Positions 40,514 through 49,476 of a DNA stretch of 53,633 nucleotides are shown piece by piece. How positions within the stretch are numbered: the first letter of the stretch is position 1; each line of letters begins with the position of its first letter. Below the pieces are notes generated by a model. That model saw only the letters and a program-made list of their open reading frames with translations. It was not told the DNA's origin and searched no databases. The translations under genes were made by a program, and so were the position numbers. The stretch is from an uncultured Caryophanales bacterium (GTDB taxonomy: Bacteria > Bacillota_I > Bacilli_A > RFN20 > CAG-826): the NCBI GenBank assembly GCA_946414655.1, contig CAMKPL010000006.1:1-53633 (forward strand), written 5' to 3'.

Positions 40514-42385
40514 TCAGCTGCGTGCGATCTCGATAACGATTGCAGACTTCGGACGAACCAGAGCGCCGGAGATACGAGTCTCCATCAGGTACTTCTGCTG
40601 GTTGTAGTCGATGTCGAACTGCTCGAAGCTGTTGATCTCGCCACCACGATCGGTACCTACGTTGTAGTCGGTCGGGTTGAAGATGATCGCTGCCAGATCG
40701 TAAACCGTTGTGGTGCTTTCCACGGTCTCAGAACGGTTTACACCCTGCAGGATCTCAACTTCCTCAACTTCCTTTACGCGGCACTTGGTAGCCAGCTCAT
40801 TCTCAGTCTTGTACAGCGGATAGCCCTGGGAATCTTCCAGAAGCAGCATGTCGGTCTTAACCTGAGCGGTGGTGTACATCGTCGGGTTACCGGATCCCTT
40901 GTAGTCGATACGAGCCTTGATAGCTGCCTTGATGATTCTCTTAGCGCGGGCATCTTCAGACTCACTTGCAACGTACGGCAGCTTCACGCGGATGGTGAAC
41001 AGCTCAGCATCGTTGTATACCGGCTTGATGTGATCTTCGGAGATCTTATCTTCATATGCTGCAGAACGGCCGTCACCAACCAGGATCGCGCGCGCGATTT
41101 CCTCGTTAAGCATACCTCTCATTTCCTGCTTAACCCATGATACAACGTCGAAGTCAGTGATATCAACGATGTCATCACGATCAAACTTCTGTTTCTTGTA
41201 CACGGTCTGCGGATCGATCTTTCTCTTCAGCAGGGTGAATACTTCCTCATACTTCAGGTTACCCTTGATGTAACCTTTTGCACGGGCTTCATCAGCAGTG
41301 ATGTCAGCGAACATCATCTTTACGCGGCTGAACGGTGTGTGATGTACTGCACCAAGCAGCTTGTTAGCCCAACCCTGATCTCTCATGATGAATTCCGGAG
41401 CACCACTCTGGAAATTCTTTACATCCGGGAACAGCCAGTCGATGTTTGCGATACCATAGGTCTGGGTAGATCCGTCCGCATTCTTCGGGTAGTTAGCCGG
41501 CGTGATGGTATGAGCCAGAACACCGTCATCGTCAGACATATGATGTTTGATGGATTCGGACAGAGAACCATATCTCTTGATGTCCTTCAATACCTGCTTA
41601 CGAGCTTCCTGGGAAACAACCGGAGCGGTGTATCCATAATCGTCAGCTTCAAATACGTTGTGCTTCATTTCTTCTTCCTCCTCGTCAGAATCGTCTTTGC
41701 CTTTGGCTTCTTCAAGAGCAGAACCGATGATGGCATAGCATGCCTTCTTCTGTTTCTCACTCAATGTGTTCCATACATCACCGACGGTTTCGCCGTCTTC
41801 GTCTTCTTCAGATGCCACTTTTTTCTTAGTGTCTTCATCTTCAGTAGCAGCATGTTTAAGTGCCATGTCTTCTTCCTCCTCTTCATCTTCCAACTCGATC
41901 TCAACCGAGTCAATACTGTGATAAATATACGCACCAACCTCATCGAGCTCGTCGTCATCACAAATATCCATGTCGATACCATGATTCAGAGCGACAGTAT
42001 TTCTGTCAATCAGAGCTCCAGGGTTACAGCCACCAAGAACAACGCTAACCTCACGAATAGTTCCGTGTTTAACGTCCGACCCAACTCTCTGAAGCTTGTT
42101 CGCATAGATCGAAAGAGCATCAAGATCATCGTTGGCCAGGCATTCTCTTGTGTGTTGTGCTTTCTTGGAATTGTTGAGTTTACAATGTGCGTAAACACAA
42201 TCATTCCTTTCCTCAAGGATGGCGTGTCCGATCACGTTCTCTACGTCGTTATGACCGTGATTCCAAACGAGAGGAACTTTCTTACCGTTGCAGCCTCTAA
42301 ATGCCCCGGGTGCGAGCACAAGACCATCTTCGCAACGGATTCCGTACTTTGTGGCGATTCCGCCAAAATCGTACTTTCCTGCCAT
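40514..42385 (-). CDS. Prohead protease-scaffold-major capsid protein fusion
   Basis: 623 aa. Residues 1-170 form an HK97-type prohead protease (GLVLAPGAF, VPLVWNHGHND with catalytic-type His, REVSVVLGGCNPGA). Residues 174-239 are an acidic scaffold-like linker with NTLSEKQKKACYAIIGSALE. Residues 240-623 are an HK97-fold major capsid protein (NFQSGAPEFIMRDQGWANKL, YEEVFTLLKRKI, LVRPKSAIVIE). Usually these are two or three genes. Two strong in-frame internal SDs precede Met174 (41866) and Met240 (41668), so separate scaffold-capsid and capsid products are likely. A fully fused product would also need self-cleavage. Confidence 0.88.
   Translation of the reverse strand: MAGKYDFGGIATKYGIRCEDGLVLAPGAFRGCNGKKVPLVWNHGHNDVENVIGHAILEERNDCVYAHCKLNNSKKAQHTRECLANDDLDALSIYANKLQRVGSDVKHGTIREVSVVLGGCNPGALIDRNTVALNHGIDMDICDDDELDEVGAYIYHSIDSVEIELEDEEEEEDMALKHAATEDEDTKKKVASEEDEDGETVGDVWNTLSEKQKKACYAIIGSALEEAKGKDDSDEEEEEMKHNVFEADDYGYTAPVVSQEARKQVLKDIKRYGSLSESIKHHMSDDDGVLAHTITPANYPKNADGSTQTYGIANIDWLFPDVKNFQSGAPEFIMRDQGWANKLLGAVHHTPFSRVKMMFADITADEARAKGYIKGNLKYEEVFTLLKRKIDPQTVYKKQKFDRDDIVDITDFDVVSWVKQEMRGMLNEEIARAILVGDGRSAAYEDKISEDHIKPVYNDAELFTIRVKLPYVASESEDARAKRIIKAAIKARIDYKGSGNPTMYTTAQVKTDMLLLEDSQGYPLYKTENELATKCRVKEVEEVEILQGVNRSETVESTTTVYDLAAIIFNPTDYNVGTDRGGEINSFEQFDIDYNQQKYLMETRISGALVRPKSAIVIEIARS
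41677..41683 (-). promoter_or_regulatory. Internal SD before Met240 (capsid part)
   Basis: GAGGAGG 8 nt before ATG at 41668. It would give a 384-aa major capsid protein alone. The SD is also part of a run of Glu codons, so chance cannot be excluded. Confidence 0.55.
41875..41881 (-). promoter_or_regulatory. Internal SD before Met174 (scaffold part)
   Basis: GAGGAGG 8 nt before ATG at 41866; would give a 450-aa scaffold-capsid protein. Also inside a Glu run. Confidence 0.5.
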
Positions 42386-42403
42386 TTTGATGTTTCTCCT
42401 TTC

Positions 42404-43657
42404 TTAATAATCTTCTTCCTCATTGTACCCTTCATCTTCATCGTCGTTGGTCATAATTGGATTGGCCAGCTCTTCTTCAGACTTGTTCAAGTTAGGATTG
42501 CTTAGTTCATTCGCTCGCTCGTCGTCTACCGGCTTGTATCCTATAATAGATCTAACTTCGTTAGACGAAAGAACCTGTGCTCTCGTAAACTTATCTGCAA
42601 TGTCTGCGATGTTCTGTGTAGGTATCAGTTTGAACTGGTTCTGGATAAAGAATACACGCTGTCCCTGTGAGATAGCTGTAACGGACAAGAATTTTCTCGT
42701 CATTTCTTCGGTTATGGCCGTCAAGATGGGCTCAAGAACATTGTTCCTGTAGTTCAGCATCATCTTTTCATCAGCCGTACCCTTAAGAATCTCTTCACAG
42801 ATACCAAGTTCGGAGTAAAACATGTTCGTAAGATACTCAATCTGCGTCATCAGGTTGTTTTCAAGCGGTCTGTTAAGCTGTATGATCTTTTCGGTACCGT
42901 CAGCATACGCCACGCCGTACTTAGAATTGTTAAGTTGATCTTCCAGATCTTTTCTTCTCGCTTCTGCCTGCTGTTTCTTAAGCGGAGACTTAACTACATA
43001 AGGAAGCTGAATGATTACATCCAATTTTCCAGCGCCAAGCTGCTCGTCGATAACATCAAGCAAATTCAATTTACTGATAAGACGCCTACCGATAGAATTC
43101 GGTTCATTCATAACCGCATAAAACGGATTCTCAATGATAGCAACCGCTCTTTTCGGAAGAGTAACCTCACGTTTTTGACCAGTCTCATCGTCATACATCT
43201 CAACCCGCACATGCTTCGGAAACCATTGTTTGATTTTAGCCGTTCGCATTTCATAGATTTTGAAATTGTCTTCGCGGATTATGTTTTTCGAAGTAGAAGA
43301 CGGAACTACAGCGATTACACCCTCATCGAACATCGACATAACGATGTCTTTGATCAAGTTCCTACCGGTCTGATCGATATTTGCAGATAACGTAAGACAA
43401 GTATTAAGATCATCCGTTATAGTTTCTTCAAAGAAACCGTCGGCATTTTTCCTAACATGTTCTATGTCAACTTCTGCAACGTCAATGGCAATTCTGTTAT
43501 AAACCGCATTAACTATCGATCTCTCTCCTCCGAAAGCGATGTATGATTTATCTGGTCTCCTCGAATAACCAGGACCATAGTTCATTTTGTAGTCTGTGGG
43601 ATCTCGTCCACGAAACACATCCCAAGCACGTCTTGCGCGATCTGCTAATGACGACAT
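42404..43657 (-). CDS. Portal protein
   Basis: 417 aa, between terminase and protease-capsid genes. Motifs of HK97-type portals: ERSIVNAVYNRIAIDVAEVD, LDVIIQLPYVVKSPLKKQQA, YLTNMFYSELGICEEILKG and a C-terminal SNEVRSIIGYKPVDDERANE. It forms the dodecameric DNA entry ring at the capsid vertex. Highly acidic tail. SD AAAGGAG before ATG. Confidence 0.9.
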   Translation of the reverse strand: MSSLADRARRAWDVFRGRDPTDYKMNYGPGYSRRPDKSYIAFGGERSIVNAVYNRIAIDVAEVDIEHVRKNADGFFEETITDDLNTCLTLSANIDQTGRNLIKDIVMSMFDEGVIAVVPSSTSKNIIREDNFKIYEMRTAKIKQWFPKHVRVEMYDDETGQKREVTLPKRAVAIIENPFYAVMNEPNSIGRRLISKLNLLDVIDEQLGAGKLDVIIQLPYVVKSPLKKQQAEARRKDLEDQLNNSKYGVAYADGTEKIIQLNRPLENNLMTQIEYLTNMFYSELGICEEILKGTADEKMMLNYRNNVLEPILTAITEEMTRKFLSVTAISQGQRVFFIQNQFKLIPTQNIADIADKFTRAQVLSSNEVRSIIGYKPVDDERANELSNPNLNKSEEELANPIMTNDDEDEGYNEEEDY

Positions 43658-43673
43658 TGGTTATCTCCTTTCA

Positions 43674-45419
43674 TCATTCGAATTGATCTTTGTTTACCTT
43701 ATATGCAACCCAAGCATCCATAAGTGCCGCTACGTTATCGATCTTTTCCTCGTAACGTTTCTTAAGTAACTTGCGATTACCGTTTGTATCTTCCAGAGTA
43801 ACACAATTACCCATAGCGAATTGCATAAGTTTCTGATCAAAGATCAACTTTCTATCTTCGGCCAAATCCTTAAGTTCACCAAGGGGAACCGACTCTGTTT
43901 TAACTCCTTGTGGAACCTTTTCGATGCCAAATTCTCCATGTTCCGTAGCCCATCTTTGCATAAACTCTTTAGCATTGTAAGGGTCATATCCTATGCATTC
44001 AACATCATACTCATTATCTTCAATATATTTCTCAAGATCGTCATAAACTTCCATCATGTTAAGAACAGTTCCATCCATAATAATCAAACTGCCCTCGTTC
44101 ATAAACTCTTCATACTTCTGTCTAGGGGATCTTGGAAGATTAACAAGTGTTCTAGATGTTATGTAACTTCTTGTCTTGATTCCATATTCATCTCTTCCGA
44201 GAGGGAATAGGAATGTAAATGCACAAAAGTCATCACCTTGTGACATATCTGCGCCAAGGGAACAAGGCATCTGCCAAAAATCTCTAGCATAATCGAAAGG
44301 TATCGTTTCTTCAAACGTAAAGAAGTATGTGTATCCTTCCATCGGGATTCCAAATCTCTTTGCAAGAATATCATTCCTTGCTGCGGGAGTGTTCTCAGCT
44401 CGTTCTTTATCCAACTGATAAACTTCGTAATCAACCGTTATCCCAAGGTTAGGATTTGCCTTAACCCACATCTCTGGGTCTGCAACTTCCTTAACATCAT
44501 CCAAACAATAATACCAAATCGATACATGCTGCGCAGGATACTTGCCATGAAGTATGTCCAAAAGTTCCATTTTGATTGTATCGCCAACGCCATTTCGAAT
44601 AGTTCCTTCGGAAGACGCCGCGACGATAAGCCAATCCTCAAGTTTGGATGCACCCTGTGCGATCGCATCTATAGGGTCCTCTCTAATGTCGCAAGAAAGC
44701 CACTCGTCGATTGTCGCTATCTTACAGCGTAGACCTTGCAGTTTTTCTATTGACATAGGTAAGACTCTAAGTAAAGAATTGGTAAGACTGTTCACTATAC
44801 CAGCTTTAGAAGAGTACAATTTCTTTCTAAGATCCCTATTACCGGTAGTGTTCTGAAGTGAACCTTCAGTTAAGAACTTAAATAGACGTCCATTAGCTCT
44901 AGCGATAGCAGTTCTAAACGGACCAAGCACTTCTTCAGCTTGTCTCATCGTCGGTGCTGTGGTTATCTGATCTGTTGTATCTGGATCGCAGGTCAAATGA
45001 TATGCCTGAATAGCTTCCAAATACATAGTCTTAGCAGCACCACGAGCAACTATGAGAAATTGTTTGTTGATCAAACGTTTCTTAATTCGTTTTTGTATGT
45101 ACCTTCCTGGTCTTCCATCTTTACCAGGTATAAACACAGAACGTTCGACAAAGTAATACCAGCCGTAGATCTGTTCGGCCCATAACTTAAACGAATCCAG
45201 CAACTCAAGCGGTGAACCGTCGGTTAGAGTAAGCTCCTCGTTGCAAAACCTGATGAATTTTTCGACTGGTGTATCATCATACCAGTATTTAGGATTATCG
45301 ATCAGATCGTCAATCCTTTGCATTTCTAAAGATACGTATTCATTAACCGGTATCTCTCCGCGAAGTACTCTTTCCCTAAATTCTCCGTAGTATTTAGGAG
45401 TCGCTGTATTTGATAACAT
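43674..45419 (-). CDS. Terminase large subunit
   Basis: 581 aa. ATPase: VARGAAKT at 124-131 (deviant Walker A), IATIDEW at 234-240 (Walker B with catalytic Glu). Nuclease: SLGADMSQGDDFCAFTFLFP and GYDPYNAKEFMQRW carry the acidic metal ligands. Packages DNA into the prohead through the portal. I find no small terminase next to it. SD AAGGAG, 6-7 nt. Confidence 0.93.
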   Translation of the reverse strand: MLSNTATPKYYGEFRERVLRGEIPVNEYVSLEMQRIDDLIDNPKYWYDDTPVEKFIRFCNEELTLTDGSPLELLDSFKLWAEQIYGWYYFVERSVFIPGKDGRPGRYIQKRIKKRLINKQFLIVARGAAKTMYLEAIQAYHLTCDPDTTDQITTAPTMRQAEEVLGPFRTAIARANGRLFKFLTEGSLQNTTGNRDLRKKLYSSKAGIVNSLTNSLLRVLPMSIEKLQGLRCKIATIDEWLSCDIREDPIDAIAQGASKLEDWLIVAASSEGTIRNGVGDTIKMELLDILHGKYPAQHVSIWYYCLDDVKEVADPEMWVKANPNLGITVDYEVYQLDKERAENTPAARNDILAKRFGIPMEGYTYFFTFEETIPFDYARDFWQMPCSLGADMSQGDDFCAFTFLFPLGRDEYGIKTRSYITSRTLVNLPRSPRQKYEEFMNEGSLIIMDGTVLNMMEVYDDLEKYIEDNEYDVECIGYDPYNAKEFMQRWATEHGEFGIEKVPQGVKTESVPLGELKDLAEDRKLIFDQKLMQFAMGNCVTLEDTNGNRKLLKKRYEEKIDNVAALMDAWVAYKVNKDQFE

Positions 45420-45438
45420 GTCTTACTCCTTTACTATT

Positions 45439-46044
45439 TTACATACCCAAAGCTTTCTTAGCAGCGTACTCTTTGAATTTCTTCTTGTAATGCTCGTAAG
45501 CTGCTTCTTTCATCTTAGCTCCACCAGCCTCATAACCTTTCTTATAAGCATTTTCCGAAGCCTTCTTTGTGAGTTTCTGAATAGCTTTATAAGCGGCTTT
45601 CTTACCAGCAGCATAACCCTGCTTTCGACCAAGTTCGAGACCTTTTGCTATACCTTTCTTGTTACCACCGTAATAACTTATAAGAGCGGTTCCGCCAACA
45701 ACGACTAATGCGGCTGCCGCGATCTTTGCACCCTTCTTGATCTTCTCTTTCTCGATCTGTTTGTCGAGATAATCTTCACGTTCTTTCTGCTTATCAGGCT
45801 TCTGCTGATTTGCATACCTTCTAAAGTCTCCGATAATCTTTCCTTTGTTGTTCGGTCCACCTTTATACCCAAGAGCTTCACGCCATTTCTGCTCGTGTGC
45901 GCTAGAATCTCTGGTGTCACCGTAACCATAGTGCTGTCTACCAAGAGGTGTCAAAGATCCGTCCTCATTCTGATAACGTCTGTCGCCCCACGACATGCCT
46001 TTTACTCCATGATGGTACAGTTCATGCATTTCTCTGTAATCCAT
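45439..46044 (-). CDS. Tagged virion-module membrane protein A, 201 aa
   Basis: Tag HHGVKGMSWGDRRYQNEDG at residues 11-29, then a Lys-rich helix, a membrane helix (IAAAALVVVGGTALISYYGG) and repeated Tyr/Gly/Lys-rich segments (GYAAGKKAAYKAIQ, NAYKKGYEAGGAK). The tag plus a membrane helix suggest a virion protein that inserts into the host membrane during DNA entry (inference). Function otherwise unknown. Confidence 0.68.
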   Translation of the reverse strand: MDYREMHELYHHGVKGMSWGDRRYQNEDGSLTPLGRQHYGYGDTRDSSAHEQKWREALGYKGGPNNKGKIIGDFRRYANQQKPDKQKEREDYLDKQIEKEKIKKGAKIAAAALVVVGGTALISYYGGNKKGIAKGLELGRKQGYAAGKKAAYKAIQKLTKKASENAYKKGYEAGGAKMKEAAYEHYKKKFKEYAAKKALGM

Positions 46045-46056
46045 GTCTATTCCTCC

Positions 46057-46659
46057 TTAATGACCATAATATGCTCTAAGACGTTTATCCTGATACTCGG
46101 ATTTAGCATAATAAGCACCAGATATAAGACTACTAACTGCGGCAGCCCCAATGGTTGCATAATTTGCTACATCTGCTACTTTTTTGCCAGCAACTTTTTC
46201 CAGAGCTTCTTTACCGCCTCCAAAATTCAAATATGCAGCAGCAGTCCAAGCAGTTGCAGAAATCCTAGAAGCCATAACTGCTTTTGATTGATTTTGAAGA
46301 ATTCGATCACCGTTTTTATAAAGCTGTTTACCCTCATCAGCAAGTTTATCCTGCTTGAGTTGTTTGTAATGTTTGTTCATTTCAGCCTTAGCTGCTTTTC
46401 TTTCATTCTTTGCCGCTTTGATTTTGTCTTTTGCAGCGTTCCATGCCAGCATATCGTGACCACTAGCAAGTTCTCTTTTCTCAGCTTTCGCTGCTTTTAC
46501 TTTGGCGTCAGCTGCATCGTATTTTGATTCAGCCTCACGATATCTCGCAAGTCCTTTCTGCGTATATGTTCCGTCATAATTCTGATAACGACGGACGCCC
46601 CACTTCATACCTTTTACACCATGATGATAGAGTTCATGCATTTCTCTGTAATCATTCAT
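46057..46659 (-). CDS. Tagged virion-module protein B, 200 aa
   Basis: Tag HHGVKGMKWGVRRYQNYDG at 12-30, a long Lys/Ala-rich coiled coil (about 45-110: AKVKAAKAEKRELA, KNERKAAKAEMNKH), then a hydrophobic segment (YATIGAAAVSSLISGAYYA). Same plan as protein A. Coupled tightly to the next gene (GGGGG used as SD). Confidence 0.68.
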   Translation of the reverse strand: MNDYREMHELYHHGVKGMKWGVRRYQNYDGTYTQKGLARYREAESKYDAADAKVKAAKAEKRELASGHDMLAWNAAKDKIKAAKNERKAAKAEMNKHYKQLKQDKLADEGKQLYKNGDRILQNQSKAVMASRISATAWTAAAYLNFGGGKEALEKVAGKKVADVANYATIGAAAVSSLISGAYYAKSEYQDKRLRAYYGH

Positions 46660-46663
46660 AGTT

Positions 46664-47185
46664 TTACGCCCCCGTCGTCCTTTTGATCATGTATATCGTC
46701 GCTGCGATGGTTGCGATGGAACCTGCTATGGATACCGCGTCACCAACGTCACGCAAAATATCTCCGACATACTGTTTTCCAGCGCCAACATCCTGAGTAG
46801 CAAGATCTTTATACTGCCGCTCAAGATTCATTCTGTTTACTTTCTGTCTGATTTCGTCATCAGTCTGATTCGACAGATCTATATTAGCTTTTGCTTTTGC
46901 TCTTTCTCTAGCAGCTGCTCTATCGGCAATGTTTCCACCACGAGAAGCCGCCTGAGATGCTGCATTGGCAGCTTTGGATGCATTCTGATAATCCGTCGAT
47001 ACGGCCAAATTAGCTTTTCTGCTAGCATTAACACTATCGAGATTTTTAGCATTTTCCTCACTTAATCCATACCTAGCTCTTCCTTCAGGAGTAAGAGTTC
47101 CATCCTCATTCTGATAACGTCTAACTCCCCATTTCATGTTTTTTATTCCATGATGGTACAGTTCGTGCATTTCTCTGTAATCCAT
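46664..47185 (-). CDS. Tagged virion-module protein C, 173 aa
   Basis: Tag HHGIKNMKWGVRRYQNEDG at 11-29, an Ala-rich helical middle and a C-terminal membrane helix (AVSIAGSIATIAATIYMIKR). Smallest of the four tandem tagged genes. Function unknown. Confidence 0.68.
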   Translation of the reverse strand: MDYREMHELYHHGIKNMKWGVRRYQNEDGTLTPEGRARYGLSEENAKNLDSVNASRKANLAVSTDYQNASKAANAASQAASRGGNIADRAAARERAKAKANIDLSNQTDDEIRQKVNRMNLERQYKDLATQDVGAGKQYVGDILRDVGDAVSIAGSIATIAATIYMIKRTTGA

Positions 47186-47197
47186 GTCTCTTCCTCC

Positions 47198-48220
47198 TCA
47201 CTTACTGTTTATCATGTCGCACAGCATTTGGTAACTATCGTAAGCGTTATACAAATCGCTCATATCAGGTTTATGTTCATCCATATAATCCTGGAACTCA
47301 TAGTCAGCAAACTCAAGTGTTTCCCACACTTTATCGTAGTCTTTATGCTGACCGTTATATGCTTCGTCTTCGAGTTCATCGTAAGTTTTACCAGTTTGTT
47401 TCTTACAGAAATCGTCAACGTGTTTCCAAGCATCTTTCTCAATTTTCTCTGTTTCTTTAGATCTTTTACTCCATTCTTTATCCAAGTTATCGTAAAAAGT
47501 ATCTCTCAAAGATTCCAAATCGCCGTCAGCACCTTTTGTGTATTTGTTAAAAGCATCTTTGAAATCTTTTGTGATATCCTCATCACCGAAGTTATCGTCC
47601 AAGTATTTCTCGAACTCTTTCTTGCTAGCATTACCTTCATCGGATTTCGATTCTTTCGTTTTTGTTGTTTGTGATAAATACCAAGCCTTCTCGGCATCTC
47701 TATAGTCATCAGGATCTTCGGAATCTAATAAATTCTTAAACTCCGAATACTTGTCAGCCATTTCCATATACACTTCGTCATAGTCGACGCCTTTTTCTTT
47801 CATCAAATCTTTAATCTTTTGGTTACTGATTGTCGTATTTCTAGCAGAATTAATTAGATCAGCACCAGATTCCGTTTTTGGATCTTTATGTTTTTTCAAA
47901 TATTCTTCTCGTTCTTTTTCTCTTTGTTTTTCTTTTTCAACAGCTCTTCTATTAAATTCATCAGCTAACGATTTATGTTTTCTTGCTGCTTTTAAACCTT
48001 CTTCGTTTGGATTACCATCGTTATTCAAATATCTTTTCTTACCAGCTTCAGTAAGTGTTCCGTCTTCATTCTGAAAACGTCTGATGCCCCACTTCATACC
48101 GAGTATTCCAAAATGCTTTAACTCGTCAGGATACGGTTTGTTTACCAAATCAAACCTAACGATTTCTTCGGGGTCAGGTTTATTAACCAAAGCGTAAAGT
48201 TGTTCGTTTGTGAAAGGCAT
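47198..48220 (-). CDS. Tagged virion-module protein D, 340 aa
   Basis: The tag is displaced by a 30-residue leader with a duplicated KP(D/Y)P-E motif (LVNKPDPEEIVRFDLVNKPY), then HFGILGMKWGIRRFQNEDG at 37-55. The rest is highly charged and helical, with no membrane helix, unlike proteins A-C. It may be scaffold-like. SD AAAGGAGG. Confidence 0.68.
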   Translation of the reverse strand: MPFTNEQLYALVNKPDPEEIVRFDLVNKPYPDELKHFGILGMKWGIRRFQNEDGTLTEAGKKRYLNNDGNPNEEGLKAARKHKSLADEFNRRAVEKEKQREKEREEYLKKHKDPKTESGADLINSARNTTISNQKIKDLMKEKGVDYDEVYMEMADKYSEFKNLLDSEDPDDYRDAEKAWYLSQTTKTKESKSDEGNASKKEFEKYLDDNFGDEDITKDFKDAFNKYTKGADGDLESLRDTFYDNLDKEWSKRSKETEKIEKDAWKHVDDFCKKQTGKTYDELEDEAYNGQHKDYDKVWETLEFADYEFQDYMDEHKPDMSDLYNAYDSYQMLCDMINSK

Positions 48221-48235
48221 CTCGTTCCTCCTTTA

Positions 48236-48282
48236 AAGTAAATGGGAGCCCCATAAGGAGCCCCCACTACCATTTTGATGTT
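48236..48282 (-). terminator. Intrinsic terminator after the major tail protein gene
   Basis: GGGGGCTCC-TTAT-GGGGCTCCC stem followed by ATTTACTTT; AACATCAAAATGG precedes the stem. Confidence 0.8.
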
Positions 48283-48290
48283 TTTGGCTA

Positions 48291-49139
48291 TCAGCCGCCT
48301 ACAGTAACACCAAACTGCTCGATGATCTCATCCGGCAACGGCAGACGAGCATCTGTTCCAGGATGAGTAATCTTCTTGTAGTACGTCTTACTAACTGTAA
48401 CAGTTTCGTCGTCGGTGAGAGTGTATACGTACGGATCTTCCGTAGTACCAGTACCAGATCTCTCATACAGGCCTTCAGTTTTCGGATTCGTCGTAGTCGG
48501 CTCTGTTGCTTCATAGGTATCTGCAGACGCATCGGTACCGTACAGCTGAGCTTCCAACCACTTCCAGTTAGCGTTCTCAACGCCGCCTTCGAAATCGGTA
48601 CTATCCAGGGTTACCAGACAGGTCGGCTTAGCATTCTTTACTGCTACCGGGATACCCTTCATTTCCCAGCTGAACTCGATTGCTTCCGGGCTATCGTTTA
48701 CGGTCTTGTAGGATCTCTCAGACGGAGAAGCGGTCAAACCGTATACCAGATGCAGTCTTACGCCGTGATCATTACCGTCGGTATCATTACCGATGATCGA
48801 TCTGTAGCTGAAACCGAAGGACTTTCTTGCCTGCTGATAGATACGAACGCCGTTGATCTTTGCAGAACCATCCAGCTTAGCAAACTCTTCCGGGTATGCA
48901 TAAGCGGTTACGGTCTGTCCATATTCCTCTGCAGAACGCAGGGACAGGTACTTGATGTTATCTGCATACAGTGCGGTTTCCTCTGCACCAGACGGAGACT
49001 CGGTTACACCAGTAATACCGGACCAAGCATATCCGTGATTGTATGCTTTCGCATCGGAGTCGTACGGGTATACGACGGCATGGTCATCACCTGTTTCAAA
49101 CAAGTGTTCACCAACTTCATCCCAAGTTAATACTGCCAT
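48291..49139 (-). CDS. Major tail protein
   Basis: 282 aa. Phi13/lambda-V-like tail tube: AVLTWDEVGEHLFETG start, AYAYPEEFAKLDG and ARKSFGFSYRS, GVRLHLVYGLTASPSERSYK, SWEMKGIPVAVKNAKPTCLV, and a C-terminal part with TYYKKITHPG. High expression is suggested by the clean SD (AAGGAGG) and the terminator after it. Its position before terminase is unusual for HK97-type phages. Confidence 0.88.
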   Translation of the reverse strand: MAVLTWDEVGEHLFETGDDHAVVYPYDSDAKAYNHGYAWSGITGVTESPSGAEETALYADNIKYLSLRSAEEYGQTVTAYAYPEEFAKLDGSAKINGVRIYQQARKSFGFSYRSIIGNDTDGNDHGVRLHLVYGLTASPSERSYKTVNDSPEAIEFSWEMKGIPVAVKNAKPTCLVTLDSTDFEGGVENANWKWLEAQLYGTDASADTYEATEPTTTNPKTEGLYERSGTGTTEDPYVYTLTDDETVTVSKTYYKKITHPGTDARLPLPDEIIEQFGVTVGG

Positions 49140-49152
49140 TTGTTTTTCCTCC

Positions 49153-49476
49153 TTAGAAATGTGTTGTAAATACATAATGATGCAAACCATCAGCGACATA
49201 AGGACGTTCCAAACTAAGAACTAATCCTTCATCGTTATATAAAAACTTATCAGGCAAGTCATCATCAGCATCTTCGAAAATTACAATTATCTCATATCTA
49301 TTTTTTCCGAGATAGATTTTGTTATCCGCGAATACAGCGTCTATGTTAGATCTCTTGTATCGGATACAGGGGTATTTCATGATCAACGAAGCCGGAGGCT
49401 CAAAATATACATTTGTGCTCCCAAGGATCCGTCTAAGTTTTTCGTCAAGAATCAACCGGCGGTCCAGAGTTGCCAT
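49153..49476 (-). CDS. Neck/tail terminator-like protein
   Basis: 107 aa. NVYFEPPASLIMKYPCIRYK, NRYEIIVIFED, then FLYNDEGLVLSLERPYVADG matches a known phage neck family placed just before the major tail protein. Likely the tail terminator ring. Overlaps the upstream head-closure gene by 32 nt. Confidence 0.78.
   Translation of the reverse strand: MATLDRRLILDEKLRRILGSTNVYFEPPASLIMKYPCIRYKRSNIDAVFADNKIYLGKNRYEIIVIFEDADDDLPDKFLYNDEGLVLSLERPYVADGLHHYVFTTHF

Noticed and set aside
41339-42505. Long open frame on the plus strand opposite the protease-capsid gene
   Set aside because: It is antisense to strongly recognisable protease and capsid domains, has no SD and its translation is low-complexity Val/Phe/Ile-rich, as expected of a shadow frame.
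45439-48220. Repeated tag-coding DNA as a CRISPR or mobile repeat
   Set aside because: Repeats are in frame, about 0.5-1 kb apart, diverged at DNA level and encode one protein motif; no spacers, no transposase.
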